From positions 41,665-105,664 of the forward strand of contig NZ_CATNVC010000009.1 in the NCBI RefSeq assembly GCF_951230135.1: a stretch of DNA of 64,000 nucleotides, given 5' to 3'. The translations under genes were made by a program, and so were the position numbers. The DNA comes from Butyricicoccus sp. Marseille-Q5471 (GTDB taxonomy: Bacteria; Bacillota; Clostridia; Oscillospirales; Butyricicoccaceae). Shown piece by piece: positions 50,483-61,330 of the stretch. Under the pieces are notes generated by a model that had not been told where the DNA came from, made no database searches, and saw only the letters and a program-made list of their open reading frames with translations. How positions within the stretch are numbered: position 1 is the first letter of the stretch; each line of letters starts with the position of its first letter.

Positions 50483-51850
50483 ATGACAGTAGAACACAAC
50501 ATTCTGGAAGTGACTCCCCGCGTCGAAGCGCTTGCGGCGCTTTGCAAGGTCAACAGCAGCATTGATCCCGCACTCTATAGGGAATATGATGTAAAGCGTG
50601 GCCTGCGTGACATAGACGGTCAGGGCGTGCTTGCTGGGCTGACCAATATCTCGGACATCATCTCCAAAAAGATGGTGGATGGGCGGCTCGTCCCCTGCGA
50701 AGGGGAACTGTTTTACCGCGGTATCAGCATCAATGACTTGGTGCAGGGCTTCATGAAGGACAACCGCAAGGGCTACGAGGAAGTCGCGTATCTGCTTTTA
50801 TTCGGTGAATTGCCGGATTATAAGAAGCTGTCTGATTTCAAGAGCCTGTTGGCGCAGGGACGTACGCTGCCGACCAACTTTGTGCGTGATGTTGTGATGA
50901 AAGCGCCGACGCACGACATGATGAACAGCCTATCCCGCAGCGTGCTAACACTGGCGTCTTATGATACAACGGCGGATGATATCAGCCTGCCGAATGTGCT
51001 GCGGCAGTGCCTGATGCTGATTTCGGTCTTCCCGATGCTGTCGGTCTATTCATATCACGCTTATAACCACTATGAGTGCGGCGGCAGCATGTACATTCAT
51101 TATCCGTCGGACAGCCTCTCTACCGCGTCGAACTTCCTGCGCATGCTGCGGCCGGATATGGAGTATTCTCCGTTGGAAGCGAAAGTGTTGGACTTGGCGC
51201 TTGTCCTTCATATGGAGCACGGCGGAGGCAACAACTCGTCGTTTACGACGCATGTGGTCACTTCGTCCGGCACGGATACCTATTCTGCGATTTCTGCGGC
51301 ACTCGGCTCGCTCAAGGGTCCGAAACATGGCGGGGCAAACATCAAGGTTGTACGCATGTTTGAGGATTTGAAAAAGAATGTAACCGATTTGACGGATGAG
51401 TCGGAAGTGGGAAATTATCTGCGCCGCCTGCTAAATCGTGAGGCATTTGATTGCAAGGGTTTAATTTATGGCATGGGACATGCGGTGTATTCCATCTCCG
51501 ACCCGCGTGCACAGGTGTTTAAGTCCTTTGTAGGACAGCTCGCGCACGAAAAGGGCAGGGAAGAAGATTTCGCTCTGTATGCAATGGTCGAAAAGTTAGC
51601 TCCGCAGGTCATTGCCGAGGAACGGCATATCTATAAAGGCGTTTCGGCCAATGTGGATTTTTATTCTGGCTTTGTTTATTCGATGCTCAATCTGCCGCCC
51701 GAACTTTATACACCGGTGTTTGCGATGGCACGTATTGTGGGCTGGAGCGCACATCGTCTGGAAGAACTGATTAACACGGATAAAATTATTCGTCCCGCCT
51801 ATCGTTGTGTGCGGGAAATGGAAGAGTATACCGAACTAAGCCAACGTTAA
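50483..51850 (+). CDS. Citrate synthase
   Basis: 455 residues from ATG 50483, preceded by GGAGG. Condenses acetyl-CoA and oxaloacetate. Active-site blocks are ALVLHMEHGGGNNSSFTTHV (first His), GSLKGPKHGGAN and GMGHAVYSISDPRAQVF (second His and Asp). A C-terminal Arg region (ELYTPVFAMARIVGWSAH) binds oxaloacetate. The N-terminal 80 residues are longer than in type I enzymes, as in several Clostridia homologues. Oxaloacetate would come from pyruvate carboxylase at 34065. Confidence 0.93.
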   Translation: MTVEHNILEVTPRVEALAALCKVNSSIDPALYREYDVKRGLRDIDGQGVLAGLTNISDIISKKMVDGRLVPCEGELFYRGISINDLVQGFMKDNRKGYEEVAYLLLFGELPDYKKLSDFKSLLAQGRTLPTNFVRDVVMKAPTHDMMNSLSRSVLTLASYDTTADDISLPNVLRQCLMLISVFPMLSVYSYHAYNHYECGGSMYIHYPSDSLSTASNFLRMLRPDMEYSPLEAKVLDLALVLHMEHGGGNNSSFTTHVVTSSGTDTYSAISAALGSLKGPKHGGANIKVVRMFEDLKKNVTDLTDESEVGNYLRRLLNREAFDCKGLIYGMGHAVYSISDPRAQVFKSFVGQLAHEKGREEDFALYAMVEKLAPQVIAEERHIYKGVSANVDFYSGFVYSMLNLPPELYTPVFAMARIVGWSAHRLEELINTDKIIRPAYRCVREMEEYTELSQR

Positions 51851-51888
51851 AAAAGACCCGCTGTGATGTATCACAGCGGGTCTTTTTT
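51850..51888. terminator. Terminator between citrate synthase and dnaJ
   Basis: AAAAAAGACCCGCTGTGAT pairs with ATCACAGCGGGTCTTTTTT. It is a very strong bidirectional terminator that overlaps the dnaJ stop by two bases. Confidence 0.92.
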
Positions 51889-53041
51889 ACATTTCTTTAA
51901 AGGCGTCCTTAACTTTATCCCAAAAGCCCTTGCGCTGAGACTGATTATCGTCAGTCGTATTTTCCTCAAACTCGCGGAGGAGACGCTTTTGCTTCTCGGA
52001 TAGATTCTTCGGAACCTCAATATTCACACGTACGAACTGGTCGCCGCGGCCGCGGCCGTTCACATTCTGAATGCCCTTGCCCTTCATGCGGAAGACGGTG
52101 CCCGTCTGTGTGCCCTCGGGAATCTTATATTCGATGCGGCCATCAATGGTCGGTACTTGCAGCGAGTCACCAAGTGCGGCCTGTGCAAATGAAATCGGAA
52201 TTTCACAGATGACATTGGAACCGTCGCGCGTAAATACCGGATGCGGCCGAATCGAAACCGTCACCAACAAGTCGCCGGACGGGCCGCCGTTTACACCGGC
52301 ATTGCCCTGACCGCGCAGCTGAATGGACTGGCCTTCATCGATACCAGCCGGGACATTTACCTTCAGCGTGCGCGATTTGCGAACGCGTCCGGCACCGCTG
52401 CATTTCGAGCAGGGGGTCTTGACAATCTTGCCCGTGCCGTGGCAATGCGGGCACGCAGCCTGCGTCTGGAACATACCGAGAGGGGTGCGCTGGGTCTGCG
52501 TCACCGTGCCGGTACCGCGGCAGTTCGAGCAGGTCTCGGGACTTGTTCCCTTGGCCGCTCCGGTGCCGCCACACTCTTCGCAGTTTTCAATACGATCGAT
52601 TGTAATTTCTTTTTCGCAGCCAAATGCGGCTTCCTCAAAGGAAAGGATTACGCTCTGCCGGATGGATTCGCCGCGCTGCGGGGCATTGCGCCGCGTGGTC
52701 GAGCGCCCGCCGCCAAAACCGCCGCCGAAGAACGAGCTAAAGATATCTCCTAGATCACCAAAATCGCCAAAACCGCCGCCGTATGCACCGCCTGCGCCGC
52801 CGCCATAGCTAGGGTCGACGCCTGCAAAGCCGAATTGATCATATTTTTGACGCTTTTCCTTGTCGGAAAGTACCTCGTAAGCCTCGTTTAGTTCTTTAAA
52901 CTTCTCGGCGGCTTCGGGATTATCTCGGTTTAGGTCGGGGTGGTATTGTTTGGCGAGTTTGCGGTGCGCTTTTTTGACTTCATCGTCCGATGCGCCTTTT
53001 TGAACGCCCAGCACCTCATAATAATCTCTTTTGTCAGCCAT
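51887..53041 (-). CDS. dnaJ: Chaperone protein DnaJ
   Basis: 384 residues. The J-domain ([23 protein letters not shown] in [12 protein letters not shown]) is followed by a Gly/Phe-rich linker (about 80-118), a zinc domain with four CxxCxGxG repeats ([32 protein letters not shown]) and C-terminal substrate-binding domains. It stimulates DnaK. TGAGGTAG precedes the ATG. Last gene of the hrcA operon. Confidence 0.96.
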   Translation of the reverse strand: MADKRDYYEVLGVQKGASDDEVKKAHRKLAKQYHPDLNRDNPEAAEKFKELNEAYEVLSDKEKRQKYDQFGFAGVDPSYGGGAGGAYGGGFGDFGDLGDIFSSFFGGGFGGGRSTTRRNAPQRGESIRQSVILSFEEAAFGCEKEITIDRIENCEECGGTGAAKGTSPETCSNCRGTGTVTQTQRTPLGMFQTQAACPHCHGTGKIVKTPCSKCSGAGRVRKSRTLKVNVPAGIDEGQSIQLRGQGNAGVNGGPSGDLLVTVSIRPHPVFTRDGSNVICEIPISFAQAALGDSLQVPTIDGRIEYKIPEGTQTGTVFRMKGKGIQNVNGRGRGDQFVRVNIEVPKNLSEKQKRLLREFEENTTDDNQSQRKGFWDKVKDAFKEM

Positions 53042-53064
53042 GCTTATCTACCTCAAAACAGGAG

Positions 53065-53096
53065 GACAGGCGGACCGAAAAGCGGCCCGCCCTGTC
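53065..53096 (-). other. Hairpin in the dnaK-dnaJ gap
   Basis: GACAGGCGG and CCCGCCCTGTC pair with a short inner helix. On the transcribed strand the following bases contain CCTGTTTTG rather than a real T-run, so it is a partial terminator or a processing site that could lower dnaJ relative to dnaK. Confidence 0.45.
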
Positions 53097-53106
53097 TTCT
53101 GGTGTC

Positions 53107-54945
<1,839 letters not shown>

Positions 54946-54983
54946 TCAAGCACTCCTTTATGAATAGATGTTTTATTGTAATG

Positions 54984-55532
54984 TTAGTTGGCAACCTTGA
55001 CCATGGAATGGCGGATTACCTTATCACCGATTTGGAAGCCCTGCTGAAACACCTCGGCAATGACATTCTCAGCGAGACTGTCATCCTCGACGTGCATGAC
55101 GGCGTTGTGCAGATTCGGATCAAATGCGATGCCTTCGCCGGACTCAATCAGCGTTACGTTTAAGCTCTTCAGACTGTCCAGCAGCTGATTCATGGTCAGC
55201 TCCACGCCCTTTTTATACTCAGCGTCCGTTGTCTCGACCTTAAGCGCACGCTCGAGGTTGTCATAGGTTGGTAGCAGCGCCTTGACTGCGAAGCTGACCG
55301 CTTCCGCGTGCGCCTGTTCGCGTTCGCGCTGGCTGCGTTTACGGAAATTGTCATACTCGGCAGCCATGCGCAGATAACGATCGTTTAAATCATCATGCTT
55401 GGCCTTCCAATCCTCCGCAGGAGCGGTGGTTGCTTCGGCGGATGCGGTGGTTTCCGCCGCCGTCTGTTCGGTTACGTCCTCGGCAGTCTGCTGTGTCTGT
55501 TCGGCTGCTTCGGGCTGTTTCTTCTTGCTCAT
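54984..55532 (-). CDS. grpE: Nucleotide exchange factor GrpE
   Basis: 182 residues. An acidic/Ala-Thr-rich N-terminus (about 1-40) precedes a coiled coil (WKAKHDDLNDRYLRMAAEYDN, cut as DRYLRMAAEYDNFRKRSQRE) and the beta domain ending DKVIRHSMVKVAN. Releases ADP from DnaK. GGAGG is 12 bases before the ATG. Second gene of the operon, 18 bases after hrcA. Confidence 0.95.
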   Translation of the reverse strand: MSKKKQPEAAEQTQQTAEDVTEQTAAETTASAEATTAPAEDWKAKHDDLNDRYLRMAAEYDNFRKRSQREREQAHAEAVSFAVKALLPTYDNLERALKVETTDAEYKKGVELTMNQLLDSLKSLNVTLIESGEGIAFDPNLHNAVMHVEDDSLAENVIAEVFQQGFQIGDKVIRHSMVKVAN

Positions 55533-55550
55533 GTCGTTTTCATGCCTCCG

Positions 55551-56588
55551 TTATTCTTTTTCATCCAAAAACGTTTCGGCGATCAGCTGGTTCAGTCCCT
55601 TTGCAAAGCGGGACAGCTTGGCGGAAAGTGCGGCATAATCCATACGGGTTGGGCCGACAATGCCAATCACGCCTTGACCGACTGTGCCGATGTCGTATTT
55701 CGCATAAATGGTAGAGGTTTCGCTTAGCGGGTTTTGACCGTTTTCCGGTCCGATAAAAATTTGCACGCCGTCAATTTTGCGCTGAATGGGAAGCAGATGA
55801 TTGTTATCATCCATATAATCAAGCAGCGTTTGTGCTTTTTTGGTATCGTGATATTCGGGAAAGCGAAGCAGCTTGCTTGCGCCCTCCAGATATACCCGCT
55901 GACTGCCCAGTTCCTCAATCAGTTCGGCCAGATACTCTGCGACAGGGGCGAGCAGCGCGGTCAAACCGGCAGCGCGGCGCACGATGTCAAAGCGCTCGGC
56001 AGAAATGTTTGAAAGGGGAAGTCCGGTTAATGTCTGATTCAGCACATAGGTTAAAAGCTCGGCCTCGTCTTTGGAGACCTCGGTCATCGTGCGAACCATT
56101 TTATTTTTGACCGTGCCCGACTGCGTAACGACCAAAATGACGAAATTCAATCGATCGACCGGGATAATCTCGAACTGTCGAATTGAGGTCTGCGTCATGG
56201 TTGGTGTAATGGCAACGGATGCATAGTCAGTTAATGTAGAAATCAGTCGGCCGGCTTCTTGAATCAGATGATCGAGCTCCTGAACCTTACCCTTCATCAT
56301 CTGGGAGAGGGACGGCTCTTCACTGCCGGCAATTTCCTCCGGCTGTGCCATCAGTTCGTCAACATACAGGCGGTAACCCTGCGGGGAGGGAACACGACCT
56401 GCAGATGTGTGCGGTTTTTCAAGAAAGCCAAGCTCCTCTAATTCGCTCATCTCATTACGGATGGTAGCGGAAGAAAAGGGGAGTTCAGGTCTGGCGGTCA
56501 GTGCTTTGGACCCAACCGGTTCAGCCGTGCGGATATAGTCGCCGATGATGGCCTTCAGTATTTGCTTTTTGCGTTCCGAAAGCTCCAT
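55551..56588 (-). CDS. hrcA: Heat-inducible transcription repressor HrcA
   Basis: 345 residues from ATG 56588, preceded by AAGGAG. Winged helix ERKKQILKAIIGDYIRTAEP then VGSKAL and SSATIRNEMSELEELGFL; HTSAGRVPSPQGYRLYVD is the family signature. It binds CIRCE and represses the operon until GroEL is titrated. First gene of hrcA-grpE-dnaK-dnaJ. Confidence 0.96.
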   Translation of the reverse strand: MELSERKKQILKAIIGDYIRTAEPVGSKALTARPELPFSSATIRNEMSELEELGFLEKPHTSAGRVPSPQGYRLYVDELMAQPEEIAGSEEPSLSQMMKGKVQELDHLIQEAGRLISTLTDYASVAITPTMTQTSIRQFEIIPVDRLNFVILVVTQSGTVKNKMVRTMTEVSKDEAELLTYVLNQTLTGLPLSNISAERFDIVRRAAGLTALLAPVAEYLAELIEELGSQRVYLEGASKLLRFPEYHDTKKAQTLLDYMDDNNHLLPIQRKIDGVQIFIGPENGQNPLSETSTIYAKYDIGTVGQGVIGIVGPTRMDYAALSAKLSRFAKGLNQLIAETFLDEKE

Positions 56589-56608
56589 ATGGCGTTCTCC
56601 TTTCAGGC

Positions 56609-56635
56609 TTAGCACTCCATCCATCTGAGTGCTAA
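56609..56635. promoter_or_regulatory. CIRCE operator
   Basis: TTAGCACTC (56609-56617), nine bases, GAGTGCTAA (56627-56635): a perfect CIRCE. It lies between the promoter and the hrcA start, the classical HrcA site. Confidence 0.97.
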
Positions 56636-56639
56636 AACT

Positions 56640-56668
56640 AATTTACCACCGTGGGAAGGTAAAGTCAA
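56640..56668 (-). promoter_or_regulatory. Sigma-A promoter of the hrcA operon
   Basis: On the minus strand TTGACT (56663-56668), 17 bases, TAAATT (56640-56645), with CIRCE directly downstream. Confidence 0.8.
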
Positions 56669-56784
56669 GAGACGTTTTTGAACATTCTGTTAAATGAGAA
56701 TACCGTAATTTATCATAGCTAGGAGCGAGTTTCCAGATGCGCGAAAAAAACTCGCCAAAAAGTTGTACGGAGAAGTGAAAAGGA

Positions 56785-56847
56785 TTGCATTCTTTCAAGG
56801 GAAATGATATCATAAGATGGTGAAGAAGAGGGTTGTCTAACGGACAA
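56785..56847 (+). promoter_or_regulatory. Promoter and candidate operator of the 56886 dehydrogenase
   Basis: TTGCAT (56785-56790), 17 bases, TATCAT (56808-56813) with TGA before it. Just after the expected start lies TTGTC-5-GACAA (56833-56847), a short inverted repeat that may be an operator. From 56669 to 56784 nothing else is seen. Confidence 0.55.
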
Positions 56848-56885
56848 TCACAATACAATTTACATGCAAGAGAAGGAGAAATCCC

Positions 56886-57908
56886 ATGAAGGAAGTCAAA
56901 GTTGGTATTGTTGGATTGGGTCGTCTGGGCTCGGTTCACGCAGAAAACCTCGCGTTTAAAATCCCCGGCTGTAAGCTGATGGCTGCTTGCTCACTTGAGC
57001 AAAAGGAGCTTGACTGGGCCAAGACCGATTTGAAGGTTGATTTTGTAACGACCGATTATAAGAAGATGGTGGATGAGGCTGATATCGAAGCGGTTGCTAT
57101 CGTTTCCTCCTCGCCGGAGCATTGCTGGATGATTGAGTACGCACTCGATGCAGGTAAGCATGTGTTCACCGACAAGCCGCTCGGCTGTTCGCTCGAGGAG
57201 TGCAAGCGCGCTGAGGCTGCGGTGGAGCGTCATCCGGACAAGCTGTTCTTCCTTGGCTTCATGCGTCGCTACGATCCGTCCTATGCGGATGCAAAGGCGC
57301 AGATCGAGGCTGGTAAGGTTGGCAAGCCGTATCTGGTGAAGGCAACCGGCCTGGATCCGGAAGCTTGCGTGGAAAGCTGCATTCAGTTCTGCAAGACTTC
57401 GGGCGGTATCTTTATCGACGCGGCTTCGCATGATGTTGACCTGATGCGTTGGTTCCTCGGCGGCGAGGTGACCGAGGTTTATGCAGCAGGCACGACCTTC
57501 AAGCATCCCGAATTTGCTGCGGGCGGCGATACCGAGACCGGCATGGCGATGCTTAAGTTTGATAACGGCACGGTTGCATTCCTGCACGTTGGCCGTACTG
57601 CGCCGCACGGCTACCACACCGAAACTGAAATTGTCGGCACTGACGCGCACATCCGCGTTGCAGGCATTCCGTGGAAGAACCGCGCGATGATTTTTGATGC
57701 AAACGGCGCTTGCCAGCCGATTATTGAGAACTTCCCGCAGCGCTTCGCAGAAGCTTACCTGCTGGAAATGGTTGATTTCATCAAGTGCATTCAGGAGGAT
57801 CGCAAGCCTGAGCTGACCGTTTATGACGGCACGAAGGCCACGCTCGTTACTTATGCAATTACCGACTCTTTCCACTCCGGCAAGCCGGTTCAGGTTGAGT
57901 ACAAGTAA
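56886..57908 (+). CDS. Gfo/Idh/MocA-family oxidoreductase, inositol dehydrogenase-like
   Basis: 340 residues. NAD-binding VGIVGLGRLGSVHAENLAF, the EKP-equivalent VFTDKPLG with catalytic Lys, and GGIFIDAASHDVDLMRWFLGG with Asp and His of the active site. The last block is typical of inositol 2-dehydrogenases and sugar relatives. GAGAAGGAGAAATCCC precedes the ATG. It is monocistronic. Substrate is inferred, not shown. Confidence 0.85.
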   Translation: MKEVKVGIVGLGRLGSVHAENLAFKIPGCKLMAACSLEQKELDWAKTDLKVDFVTTDYKKMVDEADIEAVAIVSSSPEHCWMIEYALDAGKHVFTDKPLGCSLEECKRAEAAVERHPDKLFFLGFMRRYDPSYADAKAQIEAGKVGKPYLVKATGLDPEACVESCIQFCKTSGGIFIDAASHDVDLMRWFLGGEVTEVYAAGTTFKHPEFAAGGDTETGMAMLKFDNGTVAFLHVGRTAPHGYHTETEIVGTDAHIRVAGIPWKNRAMIFDANGACQPIIENFPQRFAEAYLLEMVDFIKCIQEDRKPELTVYDGTKATLVTYAITDSFHSGKPVQVEYK

Positions 57909-57914
57909 ACATAT

Positions 57915-57949
57915 AAAAGAAGCTGTCTCATATGAGACAGCTTCTTTTA
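57915..57949 (+). terminator. Terminator between the 56886 dehydrogenase and sdaAA
   Basis: AAAAGAAGCTGTCTCAT pairs with ATGAGACAGCTTCTTTT. It serves both convergent genes. Confidence 0.9.
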
Positions 57950-57961
57950 TATTACTGCCCA

Positions 57962-58834
57962 TCATTCACCGAAGACTTCCTTTTTGAGCCGCAGACCGGT
58001 CGGTGTAGTAGCAAGCCCGCCCTGACTTGTTTCCTTCAGCGAGCAGGGGAGGGCATCACCCACGCGCCGCATGGCGTCCACCACTTCATCAACCGGAATC
58101 TTGCTTTCAACGCCTGCAAGCGCCATGTCGGCCGAGGTAAACGCAATGGCGATACCGGATACGTTACGCTTAATACATGGGATTTCGACCAACCCTGCAA
58201 CGGGGTCGCAGATGAGTCCGAGTTGATTTTTAATCGCCATCGCGCAGGCATGCGCAGCTTGTATGGGTGTGCCGCCTGCCATTTCGACAAGTGCCGCGGC
58301 AGCCATCGCAGCAGCCGAGCCGCACTCGGCCTGGCAGCCGCCCTGCGCTCCAGAAATGGAGGCCCGGTCCGCAATGACCATACCAATTGCACCGGCGGTG
58401 AAAAGTGCCATCACGGCAATTCTTTCATCAAGGCCGCGCTCCTCGAGGACGGTCAGCACGGTGCCCGGCAGGATACCGCACGAGCCGGCTGTCGGCGCAG
58501 CGACGATTTTACCCATGGCAGCGTTGTACTCGCTGACGGCGATTGCACGTGTCATTGCCCCACATAAGAAGGTGCCCTGAAGACCGCCGGTTTTCGCATA
58601 TGCTGCCATTTTGGCCGCATCGCCGCCTGTCAGGCCGGAGGTCGAGCGCAGGGTAGGGGACTTGCCGGCTGCAACGGCCTGCTGCATTACGTGTAGGCTG
58701 TCGGCCATTCGTGTGTAGAGCGTCTCAGCAGGGGTTTCAATCTGCGCCGCTTGGTCAGCCAACACGAGCTCGGAAATGGTCGTGCCTGCCTGCTCAGCCG
58801 CGTGACATAAGGCCTCAATCGAGTCATAATCCAT
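57962..58834 (-). CDS. sdaAA: L-serine dehydratase, alpha subunit (Fe-S)
   Basis: 290 residues from ATG 58834, preceded by AAGGAGG. Deaminates serine to pyruvate with a 4Fe-4S cluster. VAAPTAGSCGILPG, GCQAECGSAAAMAAAALVE and LVEIPCIKRNVSG hold the conserved cysteines. It follows the beta subunit by 14 bases, the two-chain arrangement of Gram-positive bacteria. Confidence 0.94.
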   Translation of the reverse strand: MDYDSIEALCHAAEQAGTTISELVLADQAAQIETPAETLYTRMADSLHVMQQAVAAGKSPTLRSTSGLTGGDAAKMAAYAKTGGLQGTFLCGAMTRAIAVSEYNAAMGKIVAAPTAGSCGILPGTVLTVLEERGLDERIAVMALFTAGAIGMVIADRASISGAQGGCQAECGSAAAMAAAALVEMAGGTPIQAAHACAMAIKNQLGLICDPVAGLVEIPCIKRNVSGIAIAFTSADMALAGVESKIPVDEVVDAMRRVGDALPCSLKETSQGGLATTPTGLRLKKEVFGE

Positions 58835-58848
58835 GAAAAACAACCTCC

Positions 58849-59505
58849 TTACAACGCACGAATCAATACGACATGAAGGATATGAGGCAGTGTACGGAGG
58901 CCTCCAATCAGCTGATCAGGGACATCGCCGTCCACTTCGATGGTCATTACGGCTTCACCGCCTTTTTGAGGTCGAGATAGCCGGAAGTTGCCAATGTTTG
59001 CGCCGGATTCAGCCATGAAATTGGTAACGGCGGCAATTGTCCCGGGCTTGTCCTGATGCAGAACAAGCAGTGTATTAAACTGTCCTGTGAAAGAAACCTG
59101 CATTCCGTTGATGTCAGTGACCACAATATTGCCGCCGCCGATGGATGCCCCCTGTACTTTGCACACGGCGCCGCTTTCCCCCGTCAGGCTGATGCGCACA
59201 GTATTGGGATGCGCATTGGGAATATCGGTTTCGGTGATGGAAAACGCAAGTCCGCTTTGCTTTGCGAGGCTAAGTGATTGCCGAATGCGCTCATCGTCCG
59301 CGTGCATGCCCATAATACCGGCGATGAGTGCTTGATCTGTTCCGTGTCCCTTGTGGGTTTGGGCAAACGAGCCGGAAAGCTCGATTTTGGCCTTTGCCGC
59401 CTTTTCTCCGAGAATCTTCCATGCAACGCGCCCCAAACGCACCGCGCCGGCGGTGTGAGAGCTGGATGGGCCAATCATCACAGGCCCTATGATATCAAAG
59501 ACGTT
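58849..59505 (-). CDS. sdaAB: L-serine dehydratase, beta subunit
   Basis: 218 residues from ATG 59505 (GGAGAG upstream). MNVFDIIGPVMIGPSSSHTA is the family start and is involved in substrate binding. GSFAQTHKGHGTDQAL follows. The C-terminal 75 residues form an ACT domain (TLLVLHQDKPGTIAAVTNFM), where serine or another amino acid may be sensed. No clear promoter was found between 59506 and 59648. Confidence 0.94.
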   Translation of the reverse strand, partial: NVFDIIGPVMIGPSSSHTAGAVRLGRVAWKILGEKAAKAKIELSGSFAQTHKGHGTDQALIAGIMGMHADDERIRQSLSLAKQSGLAFSITETDIPNAHPNTVRISLTGESGAVCKVQGASIGGGNIVVTDINGMQVSFTGQFNTLLVLHQDKPGTIAAVTNFMAESGANIGNFRLSRPQKGGEAVMTIEVDGDVPDQLIGGLRTLPHILHVVLIRAL

Positions 59506-59648
59506 CATGAATCTCTCCAATCTGTTCCGATTGCCTGATTCGTACATGGGCACTGTGCGAACAATCAGGTGTCATGTTTTTTGTATTTCTCTAGTGTTTG
59601 TTCCTGCGCTTTTTCTCATACTTGTTTTGCTGTGTTTCCTTTGCATCA

Positions 59649-59680
59649 CAAAAATCCTCCGGAAAATTCCGGAGGATTTC
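59649..59680 (-). terminator. Terminator of the FAD-dependent dehydrogenase gene
   Basis: On the minus strand AAATCCTCCGGAA pairs with TTCCGGAGGATTT, then TTG. It lies eight bases after the stop. Confidence 0.88.
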
Positions 59681-59687
59681 AAAGGGA

Positions 59688-61091
59688 TTAAGAGAGCTCG
59701 TCTTGCACAAGATAGCGTCCCATGAGTACGCCCATCACGGATGCCATCATCAGTCCGCGCGTCCAGCCGGACGAGTCGCCGAGGCAGTGCAGGCCGTGGA
59801 CGTTGGTATGAAAATGATCATCCATCTTGACACGGTTAGAGTAGAATTTTAATTCAGGGGAGTAGAGTAGAGTTTCGATAGACGCAAATCCAGGTACAAC
59901 GTGATCCACTGCCTGCATGAAATGAATGATGTTTACCATGGATCGATACGGCATTGCAGCGGTGATATCGCCCGCAACCGCGTCCGGCAGAGTGGGCACA
60001 AGGTTCGATCGGCTGAGCTCATTTTGCCAGGTGCGCTTGCCGTCGAGAATATCACCGAAACGCTGAACCAGTATATGGCCGTCGCCTAGCATGTTCGTCA
60101 ATTCACCAACCTTTTGCGCATAGGCAATGGGTTGATTGAACGGATGCGAGAAATTGTGCGAGCAGAGAATGGCTAGGTTGGTATTGTTGGATTTAAGCTC
60201 CTTGTAGGAATGGCCGTTTACGACCGCTAAATCGTCGTCGTAGTTTTCCTGCGAGACAAAGCCGCCCGGATTTTGACAGAAGGTGCGAACCTTGTTTTTG
60301 AACGGCAGCGGATAGCCGATTAATTTGGATTCATAAAGAACGTTGTTGACGTTCTCCATTACCTCGTTGCGTACCTCGACACGCACGCCGATGTCGACAG
60401 TGCCGGGCTGGTGCGCGATGCTGTGCTCTTGGCAAATGCGTTCCAGCCAATCAGCGCCACGGCGACCGGTTGCAATGACGGTATGCGAAGCGCGAATCTC
60501 CTCTGTTTCCGTACCGCGCGCAATGGATACGCCAAGACAGGTTTCACCGTCCAGAATGAGATTACGGCATTCCCAACCGAACAGAATCTCAATATCATTT
60601 TCGAGCAGATGATGCTCAATCGCGCCATAAATTTGCTGCGCCTTTTCCGTGCCAAGGTGGCGAATCGGGCAGTCCACAAGCTTGAGACCAGCCTGAATCG
60701 CACGTTTGCGAATTGCCTTGACTGCATCGGTGTTTTCGGCACCTTCCACGTGTTCGTCCGCACCAAATTCAAGGTAAATCTGATCGGTATATTCGATAGT
60801 CTCCTGCGCCAGACCCGCACCGATTAAGTCGGGCAAATCACCGCCGACTTCGCACGAAAGAGAGAGCTTGCCATCCGAAAACGCGCCGGCGCCAGAAAAA
60901 CCGGTGGTGATATGGCAATAGGGTTTGCAGTTGACGCATCTTCCGGTTTTTGATTTGGGACAGTGACGCTTTTCGACCGGCTGACCTTTTTCTACCATAA
61001 TGATTTTCTGCCGGCTGCCCTGGCGGCGCAGCTCAAGCGCAGTAAAGATGCCTGCCGGGCCCGCACCAACAATGACAACATCTGTATTCAT
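59688..61091 (-). CDS. FAD-dependent dehydrogenase of the COG2509 type
   Basis: 467 residues from ATG 61091, preceded by GAGGAGG. FAD-binding MNTDVVIVGAGPAGIFTALE, cysteines in CPKSKTGRCVNCKPYC, then TGFSGAGAFSDGKLSLS and the second FAD block THTVIATGRRGADWLERIC-like (HTVIATGRRGADWL). CLGDSSGWTRGLMMASVMGV closes the flavin site. The family is an uncharacterised dehydrogenase resembling geranylgeranyl reductase/HI0933-like flavoproteins. A purine riboswitch precedes it, which ties its expression to purine status. Confidence 0.85.
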   Translation of the reverse strand: MNTDVVIVGAGPAGIFTALELRRQGSRQKIIMVEKGQPVEKRHCPKSKTGRCVNCKPYCHITTGFSGAGAFSDGKLSLSCEVGGDLPDLIGAGLAQETIEYTDQIYLEFGADEHVEGAENTDAVKAIRKRAIQAGLKLVDCPIRHLGTEKAQQIYGAIEHHLLENDIEILFGWECRNLILDGETCLGVSIARGTETEEIRASHTVIATGRRGADWLERICQEHSIAHQPGTVDIGVRVEVRNEVMENVNNVLYESKLIGYPLPFKNKVRTFCQNPGGFVSQENYDDDLAVVNGHSYKELKSNNTNLAILCSHNFSHPFNQPIAYAQKVGELTNMLGDGHILVQRFGDILDGKRTWQNELSRSNLVPTLPDAVAGDITAAMPYRSMVNIIHFMQAVDHVVPGFASIETLLYSPELKFYSNRVKMDDHFHTNVHGLHCLGDSSGWTRGLMMASVMGVLMGRYLVQDELS

Positions 61092-61111
61092 ATAACATCC
61101 TCCTCAAAAAT

Positions 61112-61177
61112 GAAAAAACTGCCTGTTGGAACTATACCAGTCCCTTGTGGGAGTGGCGTAGTCAACTGTTAGGCAGT
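61112..61177 (-). terminator. Attenuator terminator of the purine riboswitch
   Basis: On the minus strand ACTGCCT (61171-61177) pairs with AGGCAGT (61118-61124), followed by a run of six T. The interior extends the stem: GTTG/CAAC, ACTA/TAGT and CCA-TCCC/GGGA-TGG around ACAA. The 5' arm and inner left strand are the P3, J3/1 and P1 3' strands of the aptamer, so aptamer and terminator exclude each other. Confidence 0.8.
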
Positions 61178-61216
61178 CGGTAGAAACATACATCCGAATC
61201 ATGTATTTATACGCTT
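61155..61216 (-). ncRNA. Purine riboswitch aptamer, guanine type
   Basis: Read on the minus strand from 61216: P1 GCGT, J1/2 ATAA, P2 ATACAT with loop GATTCGG and ATGTAT, J2/3 GTTTCTAC, P3 CGACT with loop GCCTAAC and AGTTG, J3/1 ACT, P1 ACGC. This matches the order and spacing of the xpt-type aptamer: two 7-base loops with GG facing CC, the invariant GTTTCTACC, and a C at the position equal to xpt C74, which selects guanine over adenine. P1 is short (4 bp) and loop 3 differs from consensus, so it is a divergent member. Confidence 0.85.
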
Positions 61217-61229
61217 GATTCCACTGGCT

Positions 61230-61258
61230 ATCTTACCATAGGATGCCGCTGAAATCAA
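61230..61258 (-). promoter_or_regulatory. Promoter of the riboswitch leader
   Basis: On the minus strand TTGATT (61253-61258), 17 bases, TAAGAT (61230-61235) with TGG before it. Transcription would start near 61223, just before the aptamer. Confidence 0.75.
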
Positions 61259-61292
61259 GAGGAAATACGGTTTCACGGTTAAGTGCCGCATG

Positions 61293-61322
61293 AAAAAATA
61301 CAGCCGCCCATAAGGGCGGCTG
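61293..61322 (-). terminator. Terminator of the 61331 dehydrogenase gene
   Basis: On the minus strand CAGCCGCCC pairs with GGGCGGCTG around TTAT, then TATTTTTTC. It separates this gene from the riboswitch promoter. Confidence 0.88.
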
Positions 61323-61330
61323 CTGCACTA

